The position numbers were made by a program, and so were the translations under genes. A stretch of 64,000 nt of DNA from an uncultured Flavobacteriales bacterium (GTDB lineage: Bacteria > Bacteroidota > Bacteroidia > Flavobacteriales > Crocinitomicaceae): assembly GCA_946480815.1 (NCBI GenBank), contig CAMLLB010000009.1, positions 39,976-103,975 of the forward strand, given 5' to 3'. The first letter of the stretch is position 1. Each line of letters begins with the position of its first letter. This document shows, in pieces, positions 26,043-33,768 of the stretch. The notes under the pieces were generated by a model that was not told the origin of the DNA, searched no databases, and saw only the letters and a list, made by a program, of their open reading frames with translations.

Positions 26043-26699
26043 CTACTTCGATCCTCCAAGAAAAGCGTACATCAGGATGTTTGCTCCCATTTGAAGTGCC
26101 TGCTTCCGCTTTTCTTCCGGGTCGTTGTGAACAGCCTGATCTTCCCAGCCATCGCTGAGATCAGTTTCATAGGTGTACAAACAAACCAATCTTCCTTCAA
26201 TAATAATTCCGAAAGCCTGTGGTCTTTTCCCATCATGTTCGTGGATTTTCGGTAAACCGTTGAAATCGTATTTCTGATGAAAGATCGGGTGTGAAAACGG
26301 AAGTTCTACCAGGGAATTATTCGGGAATACTTTCTTCAATTCTTCACGGATGAATTTATCCATCCCGTAATTGTCGTCAATATGTAAAAAACCTCCACCC
26401 AACAGGTAATTTCGCAAATTCTCAGCTTCTGTCAGGGAAAAAACCACGTTTCCGTGTCCTGTCATATGAATGAAGGGATACAAGCTTAATTCAGGACTTC
26501 CCACATCAACGTAAGGAGCCTCCTTCGAAATAGTTGTTCCCAAATTGGAATTACAAAATTGGGCAAGATTGGGCAAAGCAGTAGGATTGGCATAATAATC
26601 ACCGCCACCACTATATTTCAAAAATGCAATTTGATAGCTTCCCTGTGTAAATCCAAGTGTACTCAAAAAAAGTGTGGTGATTATGATGACTGTTTTCAT
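26043..26699 (-). CDS. DUF4159 domain protein, secreted
   Basis: 218 aa with signal peptide MKTVIIITTLFLSTLGFTQG. The mature part is one DUF4159 domain (IAFLKYSGGGDYYANPTALP; YPFIHMTGHGNVVFS; LLGGGFLHIDDNYGMD; FIREELKKVFP), related to flavodoxin/ThuA-like glutamine-amidotransferase folds. Biochemical role unknown. Five nucleotides downstream of rsmE, third gene of the holA-rsmE operon. Confidence 0.88.
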   Translation of the reverse strand: MKTVIIITTLFLSTLGFTQGSYQIAFLKYSGGGDYYANPTALPNLAQFCNSNLGTTISKEAPYVDVGSPELSLYPFIHMTGHGNVVFSLTEAENLRNYLLGGGFLHIDDNYGMDKFIREELKKVFPNNSLVELPFSHPIFHQKYDFNGLPKIHEHDGKRPQAFGIIIEGRLVCLYTYETDLSDGWEDQAVHNDPEEKRKQALQMGANILMYAFLGGSK

Positions 26700-26704
26700 G
26701 CTAT

Positions 26705-27385
26705 TTAACTGTTAATTGCCAGAACACAGGCAACCATTCCTGCCGTTTCTGTTCTCAATCGTGATTCTCCCAAATGTACGGCTTCATATCCGTGTTTCAA
26801 AGCCAATTTCAATTCCGATTCACTGAAGTCGCCTTCCGGACCAACTAAAATCCGGGACGGATAATCCAACTCGCGAACCGATTTCTTCGTTCCTTCCATA
26901 CAATGGGCCAAACCTCCATTCGGATTAGCTGTAACAAAATCGGAAAAGTTCTGCAGTTCTTCAATTTCCAATAGAAAATCGTGTTGCGCCTGTTTCATTG
27001 CTGAAATCGCAACCCGTTGCAAACGATCCAATTTCAATTGAACCCGCTCGGAACGTTCACAATTCAGGAAAGTCAGTTTACTTGCACCGATCTCTACGAT
27101 TTTTTCGACCATCCATTCCATACGGTCCAGGTTCTTTGTTGGAGCGATCGCCAAATGAAAGCCTTTGCCTGTTCTTTGTTTCACTTCCTTCGAAACAACT
27201 TTCACCAGGCATTTCTTTGGGTGCGCATCTATAATTTCTGCTGTAACGATCAATCCTTTTCCATTCAATAACAGGAACCGGTCTCCATTTTCATGACGCA
27301 AAACCCGGACAATGTGCTTGGATTCTTCTTCGGGAAGATGGAAAGTTTCCGTATCCGGAATTTGTAAGAGGAAAAAACGTCTCAT
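26705..27385 (-). CDS. rsmE: 16S rRNA m3U1498 methyltransferase RsmE
   Basis: 226 aa SPOUT-fold methyltransferase that N3-methylates U1498 of 16S rRNA. N-terminal PUA-like part contains LPEEESKHIVRVLRHENGD; the knot has LAIAPTKNLDRMEWMVEKI..IG, RILVGPEGDFSESE and LGESRLRTETAGM. The preferred ATG at 27385 overlaps the holA stop by one base (TGATG); the TTG one codon upstream is less likely. Middle gene of holA-rsmE-DUF4159. Confidence 0.95.
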   Translation of the reverse strand: MRRFFLLQIPDTETFHLPEEESKHIVRVLRHENGDRFLLLNGKGLIVTAEIIDAHPKKCLVKVVSKEVKQRTGKGFHLAIAPTKNLDRMEWMVEKIVEIGASKLTFLNCERSERVQLKLDRLQRVAISAMKQAQHDFLLEIEELQNFSDFVTANPNGGLAHCMEGTKKSVRELDYPSRILVGPEGDFSESELKLALKHGYEAVHLGESRLRTETAGMVACVLAINS

Positions 27386-28383
27386 CAATTGAGGATTTGG
27401 ACCAACATTTCTTTTAATAACTGACCGTCTGAGGTAGAACTATTCCCTACTCCTTTTGCCTTCAGATCATAGTTATGCAGAATTTCTACGTTCCGTGCCA
27501 GAACTTTGGGCGGATAATTCGGACAATTACGGATCAATTCTTTTGCCACAAATGGATGTAACCCAACAGAAGAAGCAATCGCATCCGGAGACTTGTTCGG
27601 AGCGAAATGAACCCGCATCATATTGGTGAATAATTTAAATACGGATGGAATTACAACAATAATCGAATGATCTTTCGGGTTTTTCTCAAAATAATCAGCA
27701 ATCTGAAAGGCCTTTAAAGTATCACGGATCGCAATGGCATTAACCAATTCAAATACGTTGTAATCTTTTGAAATCCCGATATTTTCTTCAATATGTACGT
27801 CGGAAATCTTGGTTCCTTTTTCCAGGACAATTGCCAGTTTATCCAATTCATTGACAATCCTGGACAGATCATTTCCCAAAAACTCTCCCAGTAATGCCGC
27901 TGCTTTGGAAGTAATTTCATATCCTTCCGAACGCACATAACCTGCAATCCATTCGGTGAGGTTGTAATCTTTTACTTTTTCGGATTTGAAATTCACACCG
28001 ACATTCGCGATCTCTTTGGTAAACTTGCGTTTTCCATCCAGTGCTTTGTATTTATGACACAAAACGAGAATATTACTTTCCACCAGATTCGGAAGTAATT
28101 TCTCCAGTTCATAAATATCCTTCATGTCTTGTGCTTCGCGAACGATAACCACTTTGCGCGTTCCCATAAAGGGAAAACTGCGGGCTTCGCTCATCAATGT
28201 CAGTGCATCGATGTCACGGCCATAATAAACTGCCAGATTGAAATCTTTTTCAGATTCATCTACTGCATTTTCACTAATTGCATCAGAAAGCAGGTCTATG
28301 AAATAGGGCTCTTCACCATGCAACACGTATAATGGCTTGAACTCACCATTTTTAATGTCTTTGAGAAGCACTTTGTAATCCAT
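27385..28383 (-). CDS. holA: DNA polymerase III subunit delta
   Basis: 332 aa. Clamp-loader subunit that opens the beta clamp. N-terminal YVLHGEEPYFIDLLSDAI, KVVIVREAQDM and the C-terminal helical collar (LLGEFLGNDLSRIVNELDKL) fit HolA. Start taken as ATG 28383 (MDYKVLLK) rather than the TTG two codons earlier, because a TAATTTTG box ends 3 nt upstream of that ATG. First gene of a three-gene operon, divergent from an HsdR_N protein. Confidence 0.93.
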   Translation of the reverse strand: MDYKVLLKDIKNGEFKPLYVLHGEEPYFIDLLSDAISENAVDESEKDFNLAVYYGRDIDALTLMSEARSFPFMGTRKVVIVREAQDMKDIYELEKLLPNLVESNILVLCHKYKALDGKRKFTKEIANVGVNFKSEKVKDYNLTEWIAGYVRSEGYEITSKAAALLGEFLGNDLSRIVNELDKLAIVLEKGTKISDVHIEENIGISKDYNVFELVNAIAIRDTLKAFQIADYFEKNPKDHSIIVVIPSVFKLFTNMMRVHFAPNKSPDAIASSVGLHPFVAKELIRNCPNYPPKVLARNVEILHNYDLKAKGVGNSSTSDGQLLKEMLVQILN

Positions 28384-28386
28384 ATT

Positions 28387-28394
28387 CAAAATTA
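28387..28394 (-). promoter_or_regulatory. -7 box of holA at the tip of an inverted repeat
   Basis: Minus-strand TAATTTTG ending 3 nt before the holA ATG, implying a leaderless or nearly leaderless mRNA. Part of a 12-bp terminal inverted repeat with 28514-28525. Confidence 0.6.
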
Positions 28395-28450
28395 CGAAAT
28401 GAATTGCGAATTACGAGTTGCGGATTCTGAATAATTTACACGAATAAAAT

Positions 28451-28484
28451 CCTCCCCCTTGATCCCCCTCCGAAGGGGGAAACC
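28451..28484 (+). repeat. 34-nt dispersed GC-rich repeat, copy 2
   Basis: Begins CCTCCCCCTTGATCCCCC; two differences from 15106-15139. As there, it is followed by an AATTCG-type block and a TAnnTTTG box driving a plus-strand gene. Confidence 0.75.
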
Positions 28485-28517
28485 GAATATTCCTCTTCAT
28501 TCGTAATTCGGAATTCG

Positions 28518-28525
28518 TAATTTTG
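28518..28525 (+). promoter_or_regulatory. -7 box of the HsdR_N-domain gene
   Basis: TAATTTTG ending 4 nt before the ATG at 28530; right tip of the inverted-repeat element. Confidence 0.6.
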
Positions 28526-28529
28526 CAAT

Positions 28530-28967
28530 ATGTCTTATCCTTCGTTGAATTTACCTTCTGCACAATTGAAGCTTTCGAAAGAGAAGGACGAATTTTTCGT
28601 TTGGTGTATTATCCGCAGGAAAAAATTATTGCTCACTCCCGAAGAATGGGTACGACAGCATGTAATCCATTACCTCATCGATCATAAAAACACACCGATT
28701 GAGCGGATCAATAGCGAACATTTACTGAAGATCAACGGCCAAAACAGACGCTGTGATGTGGTTGTGATCGATTCTTTCGGAAATCCGCGATTGATCGTGG
28801 AATGTAAAGCTTCCGAAATTAACCTGGATGAGAAGGTTTTCCTGCAAACAAGCAATTACATTCAAAAAAGCAAGGCTGCTTATTTCTGGATGACAAACGG
28901 ATTGAACCACGTGATGGTGGAATGTGCGAATCCGGATGTTTATTTGGAGGAGTTACCGGATTTGTAA
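28530..28967 (+). CDS. Lone type I restriction HsdR N-terminal-domain protein (PD-(D/E)XK fold)
   Basis: 145 aa. Matches the HSDR_N-type nuclease fold: WVRQHVIHYLI helix, then RRCDVVVID with Asp76, LIVECKAS with Glu91 and Lys93, and LQTSNY (Q106) in the following helix, i.e. an apparently intact PD-(D/E)XK site. There is no helicase, specificity or modification gene nearby, so it is not a type I restriction system. Stand-alone members next to holA occur widely in Bacteroidota; role unknown, DNA repair or processing being one guess. Confidence 0.88.
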   Translation: MSYPSLNLPSAQLKLSKEKDEFFVWCIIRRKKLLLTPEEWVRQHVIHYLIDHKNTPIERINSEHLLKINGQNRRCDVVVIDSFGNPRLIVECKASEINLDEKVFLQTSNYIQKSKAAYFWMTNGLNHVMVECANPDVYLEELPDL

Positions 28968-28982
28968 TTGAAAAACACTTGC

Positions 28983-28999
28983 GCTAAAGCTTCAGCGTA
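28983..28999. repeat. 17-nt hairpin module, copy 1
   Basis: GCTAAAGCTTCAGCGTA, identical to 46820-46836; a close relative is at 41136-41155. Sits in the gap after the HsdR_N gene, just upstream of the AATTGAAAA-type element. Confidence 0.65.
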
Positions 29000-29007
29000 G
29001 GCGCATG

Positions 29008-29110
29008 TAAAATTGATAATTGAAAAGTTAGAGAATTGTTTTCAAGGAAGGAAAGCGTTTTTCTTAGCGCTGATTCCTCTTTTCAATTCTCCATTATCAA
29101 TTTTCAATTA
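29008..29110. repeat. AATTGAAAA-type inverted-repeat element next to the prfC stop
   Basis: Left arm AAAATTGATAATTGAAAAG; right arm is its complement with a 6-nt insertion (CTTTTCAATTCTCCATTATC then AATTTT). It ends one base before the prfC stop codon, between convergent genes. Confidence 0.65.
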
Positions 29111-29111
29111 A

Positions 29112-30713
29112 CTACGCGTGTTTTGCTTCGAGCTTGAATTCGCTGGTTGTATGGAATGTCAAATCCGGGTAGTCTTTTTCAGCCATTTGAAGCAGGAAGG
29201 ATGTTTCTGCCAGGAAAACCAAATTATCGTCTTTGTCTTTCGCCAAATACTGTGATTTTGCGCGCATGAAATCTTTCAACTGGGCATCATTATCGGTTGT
29301 AATCCAACATGCTTTGTGGTAATTCTTAGGAACAAAACGACATTTCGCACCGTATTCATGCTCTAAACGGTAAGCAATTACTTCAAACTGAAGTTGCCCT
29401 ACCGTACCGATGATCTTCCTGTTTCCGGGTTGCTGAATAAACAACTGTGCAACTCCTTCGTCCATTAACTGGGAAACTCCTTTTTCCAATTGTTTGGATT
29501 TCATCGGATCCAGATTTTCCAATTCCTGGAACAATTCCGGGGAGAAGCTTGGAATTCCTTTAAACATAAAGCTTTCACCTTCATTCAAAGTATCTCCGAT
29601 TTTGAAATTCCCAGTGTCGTACAAACCGATTACATCACCAGGGAATGCTTCGTCAATGACGCTTTTGTCCTGGGCCATGAAGGATGTCGGGTTCGGGAAT
29701 TTGAATTTCTTGTCCAAACGAACGTGATTGTAAAATGTATTCCGTTCAAATTTCCCGGAAACAATTCGTAGAAACGCGATGCGATCACGGTGTTTCGGAT
29801 CCAGGTTCGCGTGAATCTTAAACACGAATCCGGAGAATTTTTTATCGGCCGGCTCAACACGTTTCAGATCAGTGTCTCTTCCTCTCGGAGAAGGAGAAAT
29901 GCGCACAAATGTGTCGAGTAATTCTTTTACACCAAAATTATTTACCGCCGACCCGAAAAATACCGGTGCAACGTCTCCTGAAAGATAGGAATCACGATCA
30001 AAAGCATCGTAAACCCCTTCTACCATTTCCAATTCTTCTCTTAATTCTGCTGCAGGTTTCTCGCCTACCAATTCATCCAACTCAGTGGAATTAATATCTG
30101 AAAGTGAAACGATATCGGTAGAGATTTTGGTTTTATTCGCAGCGAATAAATTGATATTCTTATCGTAAATATTGTAAACTCCTTTGAAACGGTCTCCCAT
30201 TCCGATCGGCCAGGCCAAAGGGCGAACTTTAATGTCTAATGAGGATTCCAATTCGTCCAATAGCTCGAACGGATCTTTTCCCTCGCGGTCCATTTTATTG
30301 ATGAAGATGATCACAGGCGTTTTACGCATACGACAAACTTCCATCAAGCGTTTGGTTTGTTCCTCAACCCCGTTTGCACAGTCGATCACCAGGATAACAC
30401 TGTCAACAGCAGTAAGTGTTCTGTAGGTATCTTCCGCGAAATCCTTGTGACCGGGAGTATCGAGAATATTGATCTGCTTCCCCGAATATTGAAAAGCCAT
30501 TACGGAAGTTGCAACCGAGATTCCACGTTGTTTTTCAATCTCCATGAAATCGGAAGTAGCCGTCTTCTTAATCTTATTGTTCTTTACAGCTCCGGCAGAT
30601 TGAATTGCACCACCAAAAAGTAATAACTTTTCAGTCAGGGTAGTTTTACCTGCATCGGGATGCGAGATAATTCCAAAGGTTCTGCGCTTTTCAATTTCTA
30701 CGTCGTTGCTCAT
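29112..30713 (-). CDS. prfC: Peptide chain release factor 3
   Basis: 533 aa translational GTPase that recycles RF1/RF2 from the ribosome. G1 HPDAGKTTL (18-26), G3 DTPGHKDF, G4 NKMD, the ~80-residue insertion and C-terminal domain ([19 protein letters not shown]) are all in place. Length is normal. Monocistronic with a TACCTTTG box upstream. Confidence 0.96.
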   Translation of the reverse strand: MSNDVEIEKRRTFGIISHPDAGKTTLTEKLLLFGGAIQSAGAVKNNKIKKTATSDFMEIEKQRGISVATSVMAFQYSGKQINILDTPGHKDFAEDTYRTLTAVDSVILVIDCANGVEEQTKRLMEVCRMRKTPVIIFINKMDREGKDPFELLDELESSLDIKVRPLAWPIGMGDRFKGVYNIYDKNINLFAANKTKISTDIVSLSDINSTELDELVGEKPAAELREELEMVEGVYDAFDRDSYLSGDVAPVFFGSAVNNFGVKELLDTFVRISPSPRGRDTDLKRVEPADKKFSGFVFKIHANLDPKHRDRIAFLRIVSGKFERNTFYNHVRLDKKFKFPNPTSFMAQDKSVIDEAFPGDVIGLYDTGNFKIGDTLNEGESFMFKGIPSFSPELFQELENLDPMKSKQLEKGVSQLMDEGVAQLFIQQPGNRKIIGTVGQLQFEVIAYRLEHEYGAKCRFVPKNYHKACWITTDNDAQLKDFMRAKSQYLAKDKDDNLVFLAETSFLLQMAEKDYPDLTFHTTSEFKLEAKHA

Positions 30714-30733
30714 GATTGCTGTTTTATTGGGCG

Positions 30734-30741
30734 CAAAGGTA
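30734..30741 (-). promoter_or_regulatory. -7 box of prfC
   Basis: Minus-strand TACCTTTG, exact consensus match, 20 nt before the ATG at 30713. Confidence 0.55.
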
Positions 30742-30885
30742 CTTCATTAATTCCGAATTATGAATTGCGAATGCCGAATTGGAGGTGCTGATTCTCATTT
30801 TTCAAGTGAAAAAACGTTTCTTATTAATTGTTAATTAAAATATTTAACTAATTGAAAATCAATATACAAACACTAATTCTGTTCG

Positions 30886-30893
30886 TATCTTTG
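30886..30893 (+). promoter_or_regulatory. Orphan plus-strand -7 box
   Basis: TATCTTTG in the 230-bp gap between prfC and the sprF-like gene, pointing towards the 3' end of the latter. No plus-strand gene follows. Confidence 0.3.
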
Positions 30894-30943
30894 GGAACAG
30901 CCGAATTTGGGAACTCCCGTTCCGATAATTATCAGAAATGGAA

Positions 30944-31831
30944 TTATTTAAACTGGTAAGACAGGATGATTTCGTGGGTTGCATTATTATTAATTGCACT
31001 ACTCATATGGGTATTGATCCCAAATTCATAGGTGTATCCTAAACGGAATTTCCCGACAATGTCATAACCGATCATTGGTCCCATTTCAAACCCTTTCCCA
31101 CCGATAGGATTTAGTACTGTTGTTCCAAACCAAAGATTTTTGTACCCTGCAATCAATGCAACAGTGGAAAATGATTTCAGAAAATCTGTTCCTATCTGAA
31201 CCCGTGGAGTCAGTTTCCAGCTTTCACCGAAATGAAATGTATAATCCCCGAAAATCCAATAATGAGGAGCAATATCATAGCCGCTGGAACTTCTTGTGAA
31301 ATACCCGTTTAATCTGGTACAACTCAATCCTGCGTTCCATCTTTCGCCATGAAAAGCAATTCCCAGATCTCCACGGAAAAAAGTCTGACTGCTCTTGGGT
31401 ATCACCGGATCATTTGGGTCGCTGAATACGAAACCTGTTTTATCAAACAACATGGTTAAGCTTCCTGCTGAAATCCCCAATGACAAAAACATCTTTTTAA
31501 TTGGAATGTGGTAGGCATATGAAACCAAAGCGGTATGCTGACTATTTAAACCAGTCACATCGTATTCATAACTTACTCCCAGGCCACTACTGATTGAATC
31601 CAGTTTCATCGCATAATTTAACCACAATGTTGTTGGTGCACCGTTAATCTTTGTCCATTGATTACGCCATTGTGCATTTGCATGGTGTTTATAGATCGCA
31701 CCTGTCATAGCCGGATTGGTATGCATGTATTGGTTCCAGAAAAAGGAAGCACGTGGATCTTGCTGTGAAAAAGAATTATTTAAACTGATAAGTGCGATGG
31801 AAAGGATAATCAAGGTGCGTGTTAAGTTCAT
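30944..31831 (-). CDS. PorP/SprF-family type IX secretion membrane protein
   Basis: 295 aa, signal peptide MNLTRTLIILSIALISLNNSFS. Hallmark N-terminus of the family: QDPRASFFWNQYMHTNPAMTGA, then WRNQW and a series of beta strands ending in HEIILSYQFK, an outer-membrane barrel. PorP/SprF proteins act with type B CTD substrates of the type IX system; usually each sits beside its own large adhesin, but here no adhesin is adjacent. The two adhesins at 7.5-13 kb are possible clients (inference). Confidence 0.92.
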   Translation of the reverse strand: MNLTRTLIILSIALISLNNSFSQQDPRASFFWNQYMHTNPAMTGAIYKHHANAQWRNQWTKINGAPTTLWLNYAMKLDSISSGLGVSYEYDVTGLNSQHTALVSYAYHIPIKKMFLSLGISAGSLTMLFDKTGFVFSDPNDPVIPKSSQTFFRGDLGIAFHGERWNAGLSCTRLNGYFTRSSSGYDIAPHYWIFGDYTFHFGESWKLTPRVQIGTDFLKSFSTVALIAGYKNLWFGTTVLNPIGGKGFEMGPMIGYDIVGKFRLGYTYEFGINTHMSSAINNNATHEIILSYQFK

Positions 31832-31850
31832 GTGATTTCAATTTTGCCTG

Positions 31851-31858
31851 CGAACATA
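31851..31858 (-). promoter_or_regulatory. Possible -7 box of sprF-like gene
   Basis: Minus-strand TATGTTCG, 19 nt before the ATG. Divergent with the ung box 16 bp away. Confidence 0.4.
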
Positions 31859-31874
31859 GTAAAATCAGATTAAT

Positions 31875-31882
31875 TATCTTCG
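31875..31882 (+). promoter_or_regulatory. Possible -7 box of ung
   Basis: TATCTTCG, 4 nt before the ung ATG, implying a leaderless mRNA. Confidence 0.45.
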
Positions 31883-31886
31883 CCAA

Positions 31887-32561
31887 ATGAAAGTTTCGAT
31901 ACATCCATCTTGGGAAAAGGCTCTTCAAAACTCATTTGAAGCTCCTTATTTTGAAAACCTGGTGCATTTCGTGAAGCAGGAATACAACCGGTTTCCCAAT
32001 CAAATTTTCCCCGAAGGAAAGTATATTTTCAGAGCTTTCGACAGTTGTCCTTTTGATGAGTTAAAGGTCGTAATCCTTGGACAGGACCCTTATCCTACCA
32101 GAGGTCATGCACACGGGCTTTGCTTCAGTTGCGATTCACATGTGCGTCCTTTACCAAAAAGCTTACAAAATATTTTCAAAGAGTTGGAAGATGATTTGGG
32201 AATTCCCGCTCCACCAAACGGAGATTTGAACCATTGGGCAAAACAGGGAGTTTTACTTTTGAATTCGATTTTGACCGTTCGTGAAGGTCAGCCGCTTTCT
32301 CATGCCAATCAGGGTTGGGAGAAATTCACGGATGATGTGATCCAAAAAATCAACGATGACCTGGAAGGTGTGATCTTTGTTTTGTGGGGATCTCCTGCAC
32401 AGGCAAAGGCTTCAAGAGTGAATCCGAACAAACACTTCATTCTAAAAGCACCACATCCGTCACCATTATCTGCTTATAGAGGATTTTTCGGGAGTAAGCC
32501 TTTTTCGGCTATCAATGAAATTTTGGAGAAGAGAGGGAAAGAGACGATAAAGTGGGCTTAA
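31887..32561 (+). CDS. ung: Uracil-DNA glycosylase, family 1
   Basis: 224 aa. Excises uracil from DNA to start base-excision repair. Motif 1 is VVILGQDPYPTRGHAHGLCFS with catalytic Asp67; motif 2 APHPSPLSAYRGFFG provides the uracil-contacting His near 191. The residue after GQDPY is Pro where E. coli Ung has His; the rest is intact, so activity is expected. The AATTGAAAA-type repeat begins just after the stop. Confidence 0.96.
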   Translation: MKVSIHPSWEKALQNSFEAPYFENLVHFVKQEYNRFPNQIFPEGKYIFRAFDSCPFDELKVVILGQDPYPTRGHAHGLCFSCDSHVRPLPKSLQNIFKELEDDLGIPAPPNGDLNHWAKQGVLLLNSILTVREGQPLSHANQGWEKFTDDVIQKINDDLEGVIFVLWGSPAQAKASRVNPNKHFILKAPHPSPLSAYRGFFGSKPFSAINEILEKRGKETIKWA

Positions 32562-32563
32562 AT

Positions 32564-32706
32564 AATTGAAAATGGAGAATTGACAATTGACAAGTGCTTT
32601 TAATTATCAATTATAAATGACCGAATTATCAAGGAGGAAAATATTTATCTAACTATAAGATTATCTAAAGTCTTTTCAATTTTCCATTTTCAATTCTCAA
32701 TTTTCC
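32564..32706. repeat. AATTGAAAA-type inverted-repeat element between ung and hemE
   Basis: Left arm AATTGAAAATGGAGAATTGA, right arm TTTTCAATTTTCCATTTTCA then ATTCTCAATTTTCC. About 140 bp; occupies nearly the whole gap. Confidence 0.7.
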
Positions 32707-32716
32707 CATAAAACCG

Positions 32717-32724
32717 TACTTTTG
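32717..32724 (+). promoter_or_regulatory. -7 box of hemE
   Basis: TACTTTTG ending 5 nt before the hemE ATG; the predicted transcript start coincides with the start codon. Confidence 0.6.
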
Positions 32725-32729
32725 CACCA

Positions 32730-33767
32730 ATGAAATTGCAAAATGATTTGATCTTACGCGCTGCGAAAGGCGAAGATATTGAACGTTATCCGGTCTGGTT
32801 AATGCGTCAGGCAGGAAGAATTTTACCTGAATACCGCGCAGTTCGCGAAAGTGTGAGCGGTTTTAAGGAATTGGTCGAGAACCCAGCTTTAGCCGCTGAA
32901 GTTACCATTCAACCGGTTGACATTCTGGATGTAGATGCTGCGATTATCTTTTCTGATATCCTGGTAATTCCTGAAGCAATGAATATTCCTTATCAAATGA
33001 TCGAGAAACGTGGGCCATGGTTTGAGCATACGATCCGATCTGAAGAAGAGGCAAAAAGACTGGAATTCGATTTTGATATCGAAGATCGTTTAGGCTATGT
33101 ATTGGAAGCAATCCGACTAACTGTAAAACAACTCAACGGACGCGTTCCGGTAATCGGATTTGCAGGTGCACCATGGACCATTCTGTGTTACATGGTAGAA
33201 GGTCATGGCTCAAAAACATTCAGTGAGGCGAAGAAGTTATTATACACTAATCCGACTTTGGCACATCAATTGTTACAGCATATCACAGATGTTACGATCG
33301 CTTATTTGAAAGCACAAGTTAAAGCCGGAGCAAGTATGATACAAGTTTTCGATTCATGGGCAGGAATTTTAGGAACAGAGCAGTACGCGACTTTCTCTCT
33401 TCCCTATTTATCTCAAATAGCATCCGCTATTGAGGATGTTCCCGTGACCTTATTCTCGAAAGGTGCTATCACATCCATCCCTGCTTTGGCAAAATTAGAT
33501 TGTAACACGATTGGGCTCGACTGGAACATGGATATTCCTGTTATGCGGTCTTTGATTGGCGACTCCAGAACCTTGCAAGGTAATTTAGATCCTTGTGCGT
33601 TATACGGTTCTCACCAAAGTATTGAGGCTGAAACAATAAAAATGTTAAATTCGTTCGGTAATAATAAAAGACATATTGTTAACTTAGGCCACGGTGTTTA
33701 TCCGGATGTCGACCCAGAAAAGGTTAAAACATTCATTAAAACTGTAAAATCTTATGAAACCAAATAG
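32730..33767 (+). CDS. hemE: Uroporphyrinogen decarboxylase
   Basis: 345 aa, full length. Decarboxylates uroporphyrinogen III to coproporphyrinogen III in haem synthesis. The signature [16 protein letters not shown] at residues 21-36 carries the substrate-binding Arg residues, and the second signature [16 protein letters not shown] is present. The stop is followed after one base by the ATG of an OmpA-family gene, so the two are probably one transcript. Confidence 0.97.
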   Translation: MKLQNDLILRAAKGEDIERYPVWLMRQAGRILPEYRAVRESVSGFKELVENPALAAEVTIQPVDILDVDAAIIFSDILVIPEAMNIPYQMIEKRGPWFEHTIRSEEEAKRLEFDFDIEDRLGYVLEAIRLTVKQLNGRVPVIGFAGAPWTILCYMVEGHGSKTFSEAKKLLYTNPTLAHQLLQHITDVTIAYLKAQVKAGASMIQVFDSWAGILGTEQYATFSLPYLSQIASAIEDVPVTLFSKGAITSIPALAKLDCNTIGLDWNMDIPVMRSLIGDSRTLQGNLDPCALYGSHQSIEAETIKMLNSFGNNKRHIVNLGHGVYPDVDPEKVKTFIKTVKSYETK

Positions 33768-33768
33768 T

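Larger units (their letters stand above)
28387..28525. repeat. Inverted-repeat element filling the holA/HsdR_N intergenic region
   Basis: 139 bp. Exact 12-bp terminal inverted repeat CAAAATTACGAA / TTCGTAATTTTG, inner iterated AATTGCGAATTACGA units, and a copy of the 34-nt GC-rich repeat at 28451-28484. The terminal repeats are themselves the outward -7 boxes of both flanking genes. The whole intergenic region is 146 bp, so the element is essentially all of it. Confidence 0.7.

Noticed and set aside
28530..28967. Type I restriction-modification system
   Set aside because: Only the HsdR N-terminal nuclease-like domain is present; no helicase, HsdM or HsdS nearby.
32631..32640. Shine-Dalgarno-like AAGGAGGAAA
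   Set aside because: No start codon at the right distance; lies inside an intergenic repeat.
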